DNA of 64,000 nt from Verrucomicrobiota bacterium. GTDB taxonomy: Bacteria; Verrucomicrobiota; Verrucomicrobiia; Opitutales; Opitutaceae. The notes beneath the pieces were generated by a model. That model saw nothing but the letters and a program-made list of their open reading frames with translations, was not told the origin of the DNA and searched no databases. The stretch is from the NCBI GenBank assembly GCA_023432225.1, contig JAEYUW010000017.1, positions 25,953 through 89,952 of the forward strand, read 5' to 3'. The position numbers were made by a program, and so were the translations under genes. Positions 43,339-52,015 of the stretch are shown in pieces; within the stretch, counting starts at the first letter, position 1, and each line of letters opens with the position of its first letter.

Positions 43339-45224
43339 CAAAACACGCCCGCGGCGAAGCCCCACAGGAGCACGGCGCCGAGCAGGAACCAGTAGACGTA
43401 GGCGTGCAGGCTGCCGACGTGCAGCGCGCGCACGCCGAGACCGACGAGACCGACGAGACCCGCGCAGCCGCGGATGATCAGGCCGGCGAGGAAGATTTGC
43501 TCGAGGAAGTTGATCAGCATCGCGAAACGCTGCTGCACCTTCGCCACGTAGTAGTCGTAGACCTTGTCGAAAGATCCCTTAAGCGCGCCCAGGCCGCGGA
43601 AGAGGCCGCCGGCTTTCGTTTCGAGCGCATCGGTCGCGGTCGACGGATAGAATGCCCACGCCGCGCCGGCGCCGATGACCATGACGGCGACCGAGACGGC
43701 GAAGATAAGCGTGTGGTCGCTGCCGTGCGCCTCCGGGATGAGCTGCGCGATGGCGCCGGCGAGCTTCGGGTAAAGGCCCAGGCCGAACCAGCCGGTGGCG
43801 CCGAAGATCGAGAGCATGGCGAGCAGCATGAGCGGCAGCGTCATGACGAGGCTGCTCTCGTGCGCGTGCTTGGCGTGCTCGGAGCGGGCTTCGCCGAAGA
43901 AGACGATCTTCCACATGCGGATCATGTAGAACGACGTCAGGATCGCGGTGCCGGCGAGCGCGGCGAAGATCACCGGGTTGTTCTTGTAGGCGAGGTAGAG
44001 GATCGCGTCCTTCGAGAAGAAGCCGGCAAGGAACGGGAAGCCGATGATCGCGAGCACGCCGATGGTGAAGGTCCAGAACGTGATCGGCATGCTCTTGCGC
44101 AGGCCGCCCATCTGGAAGATGTCCTGCTCGTGGTGGCAGCCGTGGATGACGGAGCCGGAACCGAGGAAGAGGAGGGCCTTGAAGAAGGCGTGCGTCGTCA
44201 GGTGGAACATCGCGGCGCCGACCCCGGCGGCGAGGACGGCCTTGTGGGCGCCGCCATGCTCAACCACGAGCGAGCCGAGGCCGAACGCCGCGACCATGTA
44301 GCCGAGCTGCGAGAGCGTGGAATAAGCGAGGACCTTCTTGATGTCGCTCTGGACTACCGCGCAGAGCGCGGCGTAGACCGCCGTGACCGTGCCGATGGCG
44401 GCGATGACGTTCAGCGCCTCGGGCACCATCAGGAAATTGATTCGGCACAGCATGTAGACGCCGGCGGCGACCATCGTCGCGGCGTGGATCAGCGCGGAGA
44501 CGGGCGTCGGGCCTTCCATCGCGTCCGGGAGCCACACGTGCAGCGGCATTTGGGCGGATTTGCCGACGGCGCCGCAGAACAGGAGCAACGGAATAGCGGC
44601 GGAGATGACGTAACCGTGCGAGCCGGCCTTGAAGGCGAGATCGTTCAGATTCGTCGTGCCGAACAGCCAGTAGGTGGCGACGATGCCGAGGAGAAAACCG
44701 AAGTCGCCAATGCGGTTGACGATGAAGGCTTTTTTCGCGGCGTCGGCGGCGGAGTGCTTGTGCAGGTAGTGGCCGATCAGCAGCCAGGAGCTGAAACCGA
44801 CGAGCTCCCAGAAGATGAAGATCATGAACAGCGAGTCAGCGACGACGATGCCGAGCATCGAGAACATGAACACCGACAGGCCGCCGAAGAAGCGGGCGCG
44901 CGCCGCGTCGTCGTGCATGTAGCCCATCGAGAACACGTGGATGAGGAAACCGACGAACCCGACGACGAACATCATCAGCCGCGCGAGCGCATCGATCTTG
45001 AAGCCGAGCGAGACGGAGAAGTTGCCGAAGCGCAGCCACTCGAGCGAGGCGTTCACGTCGGTGCCGTTGAACACGAACTGGAGGGACAGCGCGCAGATGA
45101 CCGCGGCCGCGGCGACCGAGACCCACTGGGCGAGCGCGCCCTGGCGCCGCAGGAACAGCGCGATCAGCGTCGCGGACGCGAGCGGCGTGAGGAGCAGGAG
45201 GAGAGCGGACTGAACGGGAGACAT
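43338..45224 (-). CDS. nuoL: NADH-quinone oxidoreductase subunit L
   Basis: The largest antiporter-like subunit (628 aa), carrying the long amphipathic lateral helix at its C-terminus. Signatures: FMIFIFWELVGFSSWLLIGHY (TM5 Glu), the quinone-arm sequence LHVWLPDAMEGPTPVSALIHAATMVAAGVYML, and FHLTTHAFFKALLFLGSGSVIHGCHHEQDI. Start at MSPVQSALL. Upstream lies a TAGCGAG repeat element that separates it from nuoK. Confidence 0.97.
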   Translation of the reverse strand: MSPVQSALLLLLTPLASATLIALFLRRQGALAQWVSVAAAAVICALSLQFVFNGTDVNASLEWLRFGNFSVSLGFKIDALARLMMFVVGFVGFLIHVFSMGYMHDDAARARFFGGLSVFMFSMLGIVVADSLFMIFIFWELVGFSSWLLIGHYLHKHSAADAAKKAFIVNRIGDFGFLLGIVATYWLFGTTNLNDLAFKAGSHGYVISAAIPLLLFCGAVGKSAQMPLHVWLPDAMEGPTPVSALIHAATMVAAGVYMLCRINFLMVPEALNVIAAIGTVTAVYAALCAVVQSDIKKVLAYSTLSQLGYMVAAFGLGSLVVEHGGAHKAVLAAGVGAAMFHLTTHAFFKALLFLGSGSVIHGCHHEQDIFQMGGLRKSMPITFWTFTIGVLAIIGFPFLAGFFSKDAILYLAYKNNPVIFAALAGTAILTSFYMIRMWKIVFFGEARSEHAKHAHESSLVMTLPLMLLAMLSIFGATGWFGLGLYPKLAGAIAQLIPEAHGSDHTLIFAVSVAVMVIGAGAAWAFYPSTATDALETKAGGLFRGLGALKGSFDKVYDYYVAKVQQRFAMLINFLEQIFLAGLIIRGCAGLVGLVGLGVRALHVGSLHAYVYWFLLGAVLLWGFAAGVF

Positions 45225-45230
45225 CAGCGG

Positions 45231-45361
45231 AGAGTAGCGAGTAGCGGGTAGCGGGTAGCGAGTAGGCGGCGAGCGCGAACGGCGGGTTCGATACGGCGGG
45301 CGGTTTGGATTCGGAAGTTTGGGTTCATGCTCGCTACTCGCTACTCACTACTCGCTACTAA
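45231..45361. repeat. TAGCGAG heptad inverted repeat between nuoK and nuoL
   Basis: Left heptads TAGCGAG, TAGCGGG, TAGCGGG, TAGCGAG (about 45234-45265) and right complements (about 45330-45358) flank a roughly 65-nt GC-rich centre. The right arm starts about 5 nt after the nuoK stop codon, reading on the minus strand. Confidence 0.85.
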
Positions 45362-45362
45362 T

Positions 45363-45668
45363 TTAGTTTTTCAGCCCGGTCAGTTCCTCCACCTGCACCG
45401 TGTGGCGCTTGCGGAAGAGGGCGACGATGATGGCGAGGCCGACGGCGACCTCGGCCGCCGCGATCGTGAGGATGAAGAAAACGAACACCGAACCGTCGAG
45501 CGTGCCGTTGAAGCGCGAGAACGCCACGAGCGCTAGGGTCGAGGCGAGCAGCATCAGCTCGAGGCACATGTAGATCACGAGCGTGTTCTTGCGGAGCAAC
45601 ACGCCAACGAAGCCGATGACGAAGAGGATCGCGCTGATGGCGATGTAGGATTCGAGGCTGGGGAGCAT
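45363..45668 (-). CDS. nuoK: NADH-quinone oxidoreductase subunit K
   Basis: A small subunit of complex I (101 aa, three helices) that links the antiporter-like subunits to the quinone site. The two conserved membrane glutamates are in MCLELMLLASTLALVAFSR and ILTIAAAEVAVGLAIIVALFR. The ATG at 45668 (MLPSLESYIAISAILF) is the natural start. Repeat elements flank it on both sides (45231-45361 and 45681-45774). Confidence 0.96.
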   Translation of the reverse strand: MLPSLESYIAISAILFVIGFVGVLLRKNTLVIYMCLELMLLASTLALVAFSRFNGTLDGSVFVFFILTIAAAEVAVGLAIIVALFRKRHTVQVEELTGLKN

Positions 45669-45680
45669 TAGCGGAAGGTG

Positions 45681-45774
45681 CGAGTAGCGGGTAGCGGGTA
45701 GCGAGTAGAAGGCAGCGAGACAGAACACCCGTGGTTCGGATGCTCACTACTCGCTACTCGATGCTCGCTACTAG
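45681..45774. repeat. TAGCGAG heptad inverted repeat between nuoJ and nuoK
   Basis: TAGCGGG and TAGCGAG heptads at about 45684-45708 are mirrored by CTCACTACTCGCTACTCG and GCTCGCTACTAG at about 45741-45774. It begins 3 nt past the nuoJ stop on the minus strand. Confidence 0.85.
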
Positions 45775-45777
45775 GAT

Positions 45778-46281
45778 TCACTTGGCGTCCTCCACGGGGG
45801 CGAATTTCTTCGAGAGCACGATGACGCCGAGCATGGCGATCAGGAGCATGAAGCCGACGACCTGCACGGGGAGGAGGTAGGTCGTGAAGAGCATTTCCGC
45901 GTAGGCCTTGAGCGAGGGCGCCGCGGCCGCGGGAGCCGTGACATCACCGACCTTGCCGACCAGCGTCCACGCGCCGAGCGCGAGGAGCAGGCCGCCGACG
46001 GTGGCGGCGAGCAGGCTGACTTTCTTAAAAGGTTTCAGGTGCTCGGGCCGCGTATCGAGCAACATGATGATGAAGAGGAACAGCGCCACGACCGCGCCCG
46101 CGTAGACGAGCAGCAGCACGAAGGCCAGCAGCGCGGCGTCGAGCATGACGAACAGCCCGGCCATGCCGACGAGCGAGAGCAGCAGGAACATCGCGCCGTT
46201 CACCGGGTTCTTGTTCACCACGACGAGCGCCGCGCACACGACAGTCAGGAAGGCGAAGATGTAGAAGAGCAGATTGGCCAT
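45778..46281 (-). CDS. nuoJ: NADH-quinone oxidoreductase subunit J
   Basis: A five-helix subunit (167 aa) with the pi-bulge helix region VLLLVYAGAVVALFLFIIML and the N-terminal NPVNGAMFLLLSLVGMAGLFVML; this helix moves during proton coupling in complex I. The last helix is LPVQVVGFMLLIAMLGVIVLS. It follows nuoI by 3 nt. Confidence 0.96.
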   Translation of the reverse strand: MANLLFYIFAFLTVVCAALVVVNKNPVNGAMFLLLSLVGMAGLFVMLDAALLAFVLLLVYAGAVVALFLFIIMLLDTRPEHLKPFKKVSLLAATVGGLLLALGAWTLVGKVGDVTAPAAAAPSLKAYAEMLFTTYLLPVQVVGFMLLIAMLGVIVLSKKFAPVEDAK

Positions 46282-46284
46282 GGC

Positions 46285-46824
46285 TTAGTGGTGGGCGTTG
46301 CCGCGCTGTTCGGCGGACTTCTTTTTGTCCCACTTGAAATGCTGGTCGGGCAACGTGCCGCCGAGTTCGTAGAGGCGCTCCTTGTTGTTCACCATCTCCT
46401 CGCGCGTGTAGCCCGACATCGAGAACTGGTTCTGCAGCCAGATCGCCTCCTCGGGGCAGACTTCCTGGCACATGCCGCAGTAGATGCAGCGGAGCATGTC
46501 GATGTCGAAGGCCTTGGGGCCTTTCTCGACGTGCGCGTTCGTGGCGTCGGGCGGGAGCTCACCCGGCGTGATGCGGATGGCTTTGGGCGGGCAGACGAAC
46601 TCGCAGAGCTGGCAGGAGACGCATTTCTCGCGGCCGTTCGGGTCCTTCACGAGCGTGGGGACGCCGCGATAGCCGGGCGGGATTGCCGGGCGCTGCTCCG
46701 GATACTCCATCGTCAGCTTCGGCTGGAAGAAGTGCTTGAGGGTGGTCTTCATGCCCGCAAGGACCTGCGGGATGTAGAGACGCTCGGAGAGCGAGAGAGG
46801 TTTGCGTTCGACGACGTAAGCCAT
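46285..46824 (-). CDS. nuoI: NADH-quinone oxidoreductase subunit I
   Basis: A ferredoxin-like subunit (179 aa) holding the two [4Fe-4S] clusters N6a and N6b: CVSCQLCEFVCPPKAI and CIYCGMCQEVCPEEAI each have the four-Cys pattern. It passes electrons from NuoG to NuoB. The N-terminal amphipathic segment (LYIPQVLAGMKTTLKHFF) contacts the membrane arm. A 12-nt gap separates it from nuoH. Confidence 0.97.
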   Translation of the reverse strand: MAYVVERKPLSLSERLYIPQVLAGMKTTLKHFFQPKLTMEYPEQRPAIPPGYRGVPTLVKDPNGREKCVSCQLCEFVCPPKAIRITPGELPPDATNAHVEKGPKAFDIDMLRCIYCGMCQEVCPEEAIWLQNQFSMSGYTREEMVNNKERLYELGGTLPDQHFKWDKKKSAEQRGNAHH

Positions 46825-46836
46825 GCGCGGAAAGGG

Positions 46837-48093
46837 TCAGAGGGCCGTCTGGGCTTGCGGACGAAGGATGGCGAAGAGCGCCAAAATCGTGCCGATAGCG
46901 AGCGCGACCCACGCCGCGACGCCGAGGTTGAGATCGATGATGGCGATGGCCGCCGCGTAGAACAGCAGGTTGCCGATCGCGAGCGGGAGCAGCTTCTGCC
47001 AGCCGAGCTTCATCACTTGGTCGTAGCGGAAACGCGGCACGGTCCAGCGGACCCACATGAACACGAAGATGAAGAACAACACCTTCGCGAGGAAGACGAC
47101 GATCGAGGCGATGCCGAAGATGAACGGATTCGAAGCGACGCCGAACCAGCCGAGCACCTTCTCGAGGGGCAGCCACGGCAGCGGATTCCAGCCGCCGAGG
47201 AACAGCAGCACGAACACGCCGGAGCCGACGATCATGTGCGCGTATTCGGCGACGAAGAACAGGCCCCACTTGAACGCGCCGTATTCGGTGTGGAAGCCAC
47301 CGACGAGATCAGCCTCGCCTTCGGCCATGTCGAAGGGCAGGCGGTTCGTCTCGGCGAAGAGCGAGACGAGGAACACGACCGCCGACACTGGCATCAGGAA
47401 GAAGAACCAGACACCGCCCCACGATTCGGGAGCGAGGCCCTGCCACGTGCCGCTCTGGAATTGGACGACGTTGAAGAGGCTCAGCGAACCGTTCGTGCCG
47501 GGGGCGTTGATCCAGAGGAACACCGGCAGCACGGAGAGCGTCATCGAGAGCTCATACGAGATGAGCTGCGCCGAGGCGCGAATGCCGCCGAGGAAAGGAT
47601 ACTTCGAGTTCGAGGCCCAGCCGGCGACGATCAGCGAGTAGACACCGAGCGAGGAGACGGCGAAGACTGCGAGGATGCCGACGTCGAGGTTGGCGAGCAC
47701 GAGCGGGACGAGTTCGCCCTGGCCGTTCAGATAAGCGCCGAACGGCACGGCGGTGACGGTCGTCAGCGCGGGGATCATCGCGATGATCGGCGCGGCGACG
47801 AAGTAGACCTTGTTCACGTGGCCGGGCAGCGCGTCCTCCTTGAAGAGCATCTTCAGGCCGTCAGCCATGAGGTGGAACACGCCGAGGCGCTGGAGGAACG
47901 GACCGAGCACGGGCACCCACGCGAACCAGATCGGGATCGCGCGGTTCGGGCCGGGTCGGTTTTGGATCCAAGCGGAGATCTTGCGCTCCGCGAGCGAGCC
48001 GATGCCGCCGAGCGGGAAAATCACGAGCACCACCGCGATGCCCTTGAGGAAGAGCTGCACGGCCGGGTGGAGGTTTTGCCAGAATTCAACCAT
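46837..48093 (-). CDS. nuoH: NADH-quinone oxidoreductase subunit H
   Basis: A quinone-site membrane subunit (418 aa, 8 to 9 helices). Key regions are LAERKISAWIQNRPGPNRA, LFKEDALPGHVNK, FAETNRLPFDMAEGEADLVGGFHTEYGAFKWGLFF (the acidic loop lining the quinone channel) and FMWVRWTVPRFRYDQVMKLGWQKLLP. It is longer than E. coli NuoH (325 aa), mainly in a loop after the fifth helix and at the ends. It starts 6 nt after nuoG. Confidence 0.97.
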   Translation of the reverse strand: MVEFWQNLHPAVQLFLKGIAVVLVIFPLGGIGSLAERKISAWIQNRPGPNRAIPIWFAWVPVLGPFLQRLGVFHLMADGLKMLFKEDALPGHVNKVYFVAAPIIAMIPALTTVTAVPFGAYLNGQGELVPLVLANLDVGILAVFAVSSLGVYSLIVAGWASNSKYPFLGGIRASAQLISYELSMTLSVLPVFLWINAPGTNGSLSLFNVVQFQSGTWQGLAPESWGGVWFFFLMPVSAVVFLVSLFAETNRLPFDMAEGEADLVGGFHTEYGAFKWGLFFVAEYAHMIVGSGVFVLLFLGGWNPLPWLPLEKVLGWFGVASNPFIFGIASIVVFLAKVLFFIFVFMWVRWTVPRFRYDQVMKLGWQKLLPLAIGNLLFYAAAIAIIDLNLGVAAWVALAIGTILALFAILRPQAQTAL

Positions 48094-48099
48094 GGCGCA

Positions 48100-49809
48100 T
48101 CAGGCGTTGGCGGCCGCGGGGACGGCGGCGGGTTTGAAGTGGAGCGTCTCGCCTTCGACGAAGGGCAGACCGGCCCAGGCGGCGCTGTCGAGCAGCGTGC
48201 CGGTGGCGGGGAGCTTCGCGTAACTGAGACCGGCGAGGACAGGAACTTCGGCGGCGAGCGTGGCCCAGACGCCGGTAACGTCGGTCGGGAGCGCGCCAGC
48301 GCCCGCAGCGGCGGCGAGATTCGCCAGCGTGACGAGATCGTCGGCGAGGCCTTCGGGACCGGGGACGGCCTTCGCGAACTTCTGCAGGCGGAACTGCTGG
48401 TTCACGAACGTGCCGGATTTTTCGAAAACGGTGAGCGTCGGGATGACGACCTTCGCGGCGGCGCTCGTGGCGTTCTTGTGCGTGCCGAGGTAGATCACGG
48501 AAACCTTGGCGAGCTGCGCGGCGGTGAGGCCAGCGGCGGCAAGGTCTTCGTTGATCGTGACGACGGTCTTCACCTTGCCGGCATCGATGTCGGCGGCGAG
48601 CGACGTAAGCTGCTGCGACGGCAGTGCGGAGATGAGACCGGTGACGAGCGCGCCGCGGACGTTCGGGTTGCGATCGGACGAGAGCAGGATGCCGTCGCCT
48701 TTGCCGATGCGGCTGACGAGCGCGACCGGCGCTTTGAGCGCGGCGGCGAGTTTCTTGGTGAGGAACTGTTCTTCGACCGAGCTGCGACCGGAGCCGACGA
48801 CGGCGACGGAGCCGGCGCGGAGCAGGTCCGACGCGGCCTTCATTGCCATCTCGTAGGCGGAAGTGCCGCCGTTGATCGAGGCGACGAGGAGGCGGTCTTC
48901 GGCGCGCACTTGCTTGTAGAGCATGCGGCCGGAGTCGGTCATCCAGGTGTCGTTCACGGCGTCGTTCCGGCGCGGCGTGATGCGGTAGAGGATGCCTTCG
49001 CGCGACCAGACGGTCGTGTTCGCGCCGACGGACGACTCGGTGCAGATGCTCGGGGTCTCCTTGAGGAACCACACGCGCATCTTGAAGCGGAAGTCAGTCG
49101 AGGTGAGCGCGCCGACCGGGCAGATGTCGACGGTGTTGAGCGAGTAATTGTTCTCGAGCTTCTTGCCCGGGTAGCAGGTGAGCGTGCTGTAGCTGCCGCG
49201 GTCGATGAAGCCGAGGACGTCGTCCTTCGCGACCTCCTTCGAAAAACGGATGCAGCGCGAGCAGAGGATGCAGCGCTCGTCGTCGAGGGTGACGCGCGGT
49301 CCGAGCTGCGTGCGCTTCGGCTTCACGTTCTTGTTCTCGACGAAGCGCGAGTAGCCGCGGCCGTAAGCGGTGGAGTGTTCCTGGAGCATGCACTCGCCGG
49401 CCTGGTCGCAGATCGGGCAATCGAGCGGGTGATTGATGAGCAGGAACTCGGTCACGCCCTCGCGGCACTCCTTCACCATCGGGGAATTCGTGCGGATGTG
49501 CAGGCCGGGCGTGGCGTTGGTGGCGCAGCCGATCTGGGCGCGCGGCATCCAGTTGACCTTCTGCTTGCCGGTGGCCGGGTCCATGACCGGCGCCTTCGTG
49601 GCAGGATCGACGGCCGGCATGCCCATTTCGATGAGACACATGCGGCAATTGCCGACGACGCTCAGCTTCGGGTGGTAGCAGTAGTGCGGGATCTCGATGC
49701 CGAGGAGCTTGGCAGCCTCGATGACGTTCGTGCCCTTCGGCACGGCGATGTCCTTGCCGTCGATGTTGACGGTGACGAGGTCGGCAGGTTTGGCGGGAGC
49801 GGAAGGCAT
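48100..49809 (-). CDS. nuoG: NADH-quinone oxidoreductase subunit G (short form)
   Basis: The large peripheral-arm Fe-S subunit. The [2Fe-2S] N1b region (HYCYHPKLSVVGNCRMC), the His-Cys3 N5 site (HPLDCPICDQAGEC) and the N4 site (DERCILCSRC, with DICPVGAL) are present. The start of the molybdopterin-like domain has only one of the four N7 cysteines (SICTESSVGAN; the last is replaced in WMTDSGR), so N7 is absent. At 569 aa the C-terminal domain is shortened compared with the roughly 900 aa of E. coli. Confidence 0.94.
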   Translation of the reverse strand: MPSAPAKPADLVTVNIDGKDIAVPKGTNVIEAAKLLGIEIPHYCYHPKLSVVGNCRMCLIEMGMPAVDPATKAPVMDPATGKQKVNWMPRAQIGCATNATPGLHIRTNSPMVKECREGVTEFLLINHPLDCPICDQAGECMLQEHSTAYGRGYSRFVENKNVKPKRTQLGPRVTLDDERCILCSRCIRFSKEVAKDDVLGFIDRGSYSTLTCYPGKKLENNYSLNTVDICPVGALTSTDFRFKMRVWFLKETPSICTESSVGANTTVWSREGILYRITPRRNDAVNDTWMTDSGRMLYKQVRAEDRLLVASINGGTSAYEMAMKAASDLLRAGSVAVVGSGRSSVEEQFLTKKLAAALKAPVALVSRIGKGDGILLSSDRNPNVRGALVTGLISALPSQQLTSLAADIDAGKVKTVVTINEDLAAAGLTAAQLAKVSVIYLGTHKNATSAAAKVVIPTLTVFEKSGTFVNQQFRLQKFAKAVPGPEGLADDLVTLANLAAAAGAGALPTDVTGVWATLAAEVPVLAGLSYAKLPATGTLLDSAAWAGLPFVEGETLHFKPAAVPAAANA

Positions 49810-49830
49810 CTCGGAAAAATCGATCTAGTT

Positions 49831-49923
49831 AACCACGAAATACACGAACCACACGAAAGGCGCGGAGCGCGGCAGCGGTGTTCGGAGTGGTTTTCATTTC
49901 GTGTATTTCGTGTGTTTCGTGGT
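49831..49923. repeat. AACCACGAAA/CACGAA inverted repeat between nuoF and nuoG
   Basis: Left units AACCACGAAA, TACACGAAC, CACACGAAAG are mirrored on the right by TTTCGTGTA, TTTCGTGTG, TTTCGTGGT. It fills almost the whole 121-nt gap, beginning 7 nt past the nuoF stop. Confidence 0.85.
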
Positions 49924-49930
49924 GATCAAA

Positions 49931-51280
49931 TCAGACGATGGGCAGCGCGTCGGCGGGCTTGGCTTTGCGCGCTTCGGGATAGGCTTTGAATTCGTCGCTG
50001 AACTTCTGGACAAAGCTCTGCGTCGGCCACGAGCAGGCTTCGCCCATCGCGCAGATGGTGCGGCCGGCGATTTGGTCGGCGACGTTTTTGAGGAGTTCGC
50101 CGTCGTTCGTGCGGCCGTGGCCTTCGACCATGCGCGCGGTGATTTTCTTCATCCACAGCGAGCCTTCGCGGCAGGGCGTGCACTGACCGCAGCTCTCGTG
50201 GGCGTAGAAGGCGTTCAGGTTGCCGAGCGCTTCGACCATGTTGACGGAGTCGTCCATCACGATCACGCCGCCCGAGCCACCCATCGTGCCGGCGGCGGCG
50301 AGCGTGTCGAAGTCGAGCGGGAGATCTTCGACGTTCAACTCGAGCATCGAACCGTCTTTCTGTTTCAGCTTAAACTTTTCACCGAAGCGGAGAACCTTCG
50401 CGGAGGAGCCACCGGGGATGACGGCCTTGAATGTGCGCCCGGGCAGCGGGCCGCCGCAGACCTCGTTGAGGAGCTGGCCCATCGTGATCTTGCCGGTCTC
50501 GAATTCGTAGTAACCGGGTTTCTGCACGTGGCCGCTGACGCAGAAGATGCGCGTGCCGGTGTTGTTGGGCGTGCCGATCTTCGCGTAGTTGTCGCCGCCC
50601 ATGTCCACGATGTGCTTCACGTGGCAGAGCGTCTCGACGTTGTTCACGATCGTCGGGCACTGGTAGAGGCCGAGGACCGCAGGGAAATATGGGGGCTTGA
50701 TGCGCGGATACGGGCGCTTGCCCTCGAGCGACTCGATCAGGCCGGTCTCTTCGCCGCAAATGTAGGCGCCAGCGCCGCGGTGGACGAAGATGTCGCAGCT
50801 GTAGTTCGTCCCGAGGATGTTTTTGCCGACGAAATTCGCGTCGCGCGCTTCCTGGATGGCCTTTTCGAGAATCCGCGCACCGATCGGCATTTCGCCGCGG
50901 ATGTAGATGTAGGCCTGCTTCACGTTGTTCGCCCAGCAGGAGATCATGATGCCCTCGATCAGCTGGTGCGGATCTTGGTGCATGATGTAGCGATCCTTGA
51001 ACGTGCCAGGCTCGGACTCGTCGGCGTTCACGACGAGGTAGATGGGCTTGCCGCTCTTGCGGTCGACGAGGGTCCACTTCACGCCGCAAGGGAAACCGGC
51101 GCCGCCGCGGCCGCGCAGGCCGGATTTCTTGACCTCGTCGATCAGCTCCGCGGGCGGGCGCGTCACGGCGCGCTTCAGCACCTCGTAACCGCCGTGCTTC
51201 ACGTAGCAGGCGAGGTCGTTGGTGTAGCCGGGCTCGTCGATGTGAGCGAAAATCAGGCGACGTTGTTGCGGAGCGGGCAT
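49931..51280 (-). CDS. nuoF: NADH-quinone oxidoreductase subunit F
   Basis: The NADH-oxidising flavoprotein (449 aa). FMN/NADH site: GLRGRGGAGFPCGVKW with VVNADESEPGTFKDR. Mid region GAGAYICGEETGLIESLEGKR. Cluster N3: ESCGQCTPCREG with a fourth Cys further on (TICAMGEACSW). Start MPAPQQRRL at 51280, 19 nt after the gamma-glutamylcyclotransferase-like gene. Confidence 0.97.
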   Translation of the reverse strand: MPAPQQRRLIFAHIDEPGYTNDLACYVKHGGYEVLKRAVTRPPAELIDEVKKSGLRGRGGAGFPCGVKWTLVDRKSGKPIYLVVNADESEPGTFKDRYIMHQDPHQLIEGIMISCWANNVKQAYIYIRGEMPIGARILEKAIQEARDANFVGKNILGTNYSCDIFVHRGAGAYICGEETGLIESLEGKRPYPRIKPPYFPAVLGLYQCPTIVNNVETLCHVKHIVDMGGDNYAKIGTPNNTGTRIFCVSGHVQKPGYYEFETGKITMGQLLNEVCGGPLPGRTFKAVIPGGSSAKVLRFGEKFKLKQKDGSMLELNVEDLPLDFDTLAAAGTMGGSGGVIVMDDSVNMVEALGNLNAFYAHESCGQCTPCREGSLWMKKITARMVEGHGRTNDGELLKNVADQIAGRTICAMGEACSWPTQSFVQKFSDEFKAYPEARKAKPADALPIV

Positions 51281-51299
51281 GGAGAAAGGTGCGAAGAAA

Positions 51300-51710
51300 T
51301 CAGTCGCGATGCGGGCGATAGACGCCGTTGGCGAGCGGCGCGAGGCCGTCGACGGAGCGGTTGTATTCGTAGACCCAGGCGCGGACTTTGCGGGACTTGC
51401 CGAGGCGCACGAGGCGCTGGCGGCGGAGATATTCGGAGTCGTCGGGCGATTCGAGATCGCAGTCTTCGTAGCGGTCGAGGCGCGCGAGGACGGACTCGTC
51501 GTTCAATTCGAAGAGTTCGCCCTTCACGGTGCTCTTGGCCTTCGTCGTGCGGACGACGCCGGGATGCTGACCGACGATGTAGAGCTTGGCGCCGGGCAGC
51601 TCGGCGGCGCCGAGGAATTCGGAATTCGCGCGGAGAAAACGCGCCATCTCGTGCGCGCCGCCGGAGCGGAGCGTGCCGTAGACGAAAAGCTTGGGGCGGG
51701 CGGTGCTCAT
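51300..51710 (-). CDS. Gamma-glutamylcyclotransferase-like protein inserted in the nuo operon
   Basis: A 136-aa protein of the GGCT/AIG2-like fold (PF06094), with the family start PKLFVYGTLRSGGAHE (the YGSL/YGTL loop that binds the gamma-glutamyl group), VKGELFELNDESVLARLDRYED with the catalytic-position Glu/Asp region, and RKVRAWVYEYNR. Members release 5-oxoproline from gamma-glutamyl amines or have unknown substrates. It is not a known complex I subunit. It overlaps the upstream membrane-protein gene by 4 nt and precedes nuoF by 19 nt, so it is a full member of the operon. Confidence 0.82.
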   Translation of the reverse strand: MSTARPKLFVYGTLRSGGAHEMARFLRANSEFLGAAELPGAKLYIVGQHPGVVRTTKAKSTVKGELFELNDESVLARLDRYEDCDLESPDDSEYLRRQRLVRLGKSRKVRAWVYEYNRSVDGLAPLANGVYRPHRD

Positions 51711-52015
51711 TTGTCGTCGATGACGATCTCGATGCCGCCAGTCCAGCGGGCGGCGAAATTGTAGATCATCGCCAGCAGCACGCCGACGAGGAAGCCGCCG
51801 ACCAAGTGGATGAACGGCATGAACATCGCGAAGCCACCAGCGAACAACCACGGGATGCCGAGCAATTTCGGCAGCATACCCTTGTCCCACGTCGCGGCCG
51901 CCCCGAGCGATGCCAACAGGATCGGCGCTGTGATCATCCCGATGACTCCGTTGATGAGTCCGAGGACGATCCCGAAGCGGATCGGCGGCACTTGCATGAG
52001 GCGGATTTTCTTCAT
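51707..52015 (-). CDS. Small DUF3566-like membrane protein in the nuo operon
   Basis: A 102-aa protein with two or three hydrophobic helices (FGIVLGLINGVIGMITAPILLASLG; WLFAGGFAMFMPFIHLVGGFLVGVLLAMIYNFAA) and the ending RWTGGIEIVIDDK, a pattern like the DUF3566 family. I see no NuoA signature, so it should not be taken for the missing NuoA. It overlaps nuoE by 4 nt on one side and the cyclotransferase gene by 4 nt on the other, which means tight coupling. Confidence 0.72.
   Translation of the reverse strand: MKKIRLMQVPPIRFGIVLGLINGVIGMITAPILLASLGAAATWDKGMLPKLLGIPWLFAGGFAMFMPFIHLVGGFLVGVLLAMIYNFAARWTGGIEIVIDDK

Noticed and set aside
41282..45251. Two long plus-strand frames opposite nuoL-nuoN
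   Set aside because: Same explanation: antisense to membrane-subunit genes whose conserved motifs are clear.
46039..49989. Plus-strand open frame of 1316 codons across nuoF-nuoJ
   Set aside because: It is the antisense shadow of nuoG, nuoH, nuoI and nuoJ; the translation is rich in Glu, Arg, His and Asp without any domain. High GC in third positions keeps such frames open.
51707..52015. The 102-aa membrane protein as the missing NuoA
   Set aside because: It lacks NuoA conserved residues and instead resembles DUF3566-type proteins; its place after nuoE is also wrong.
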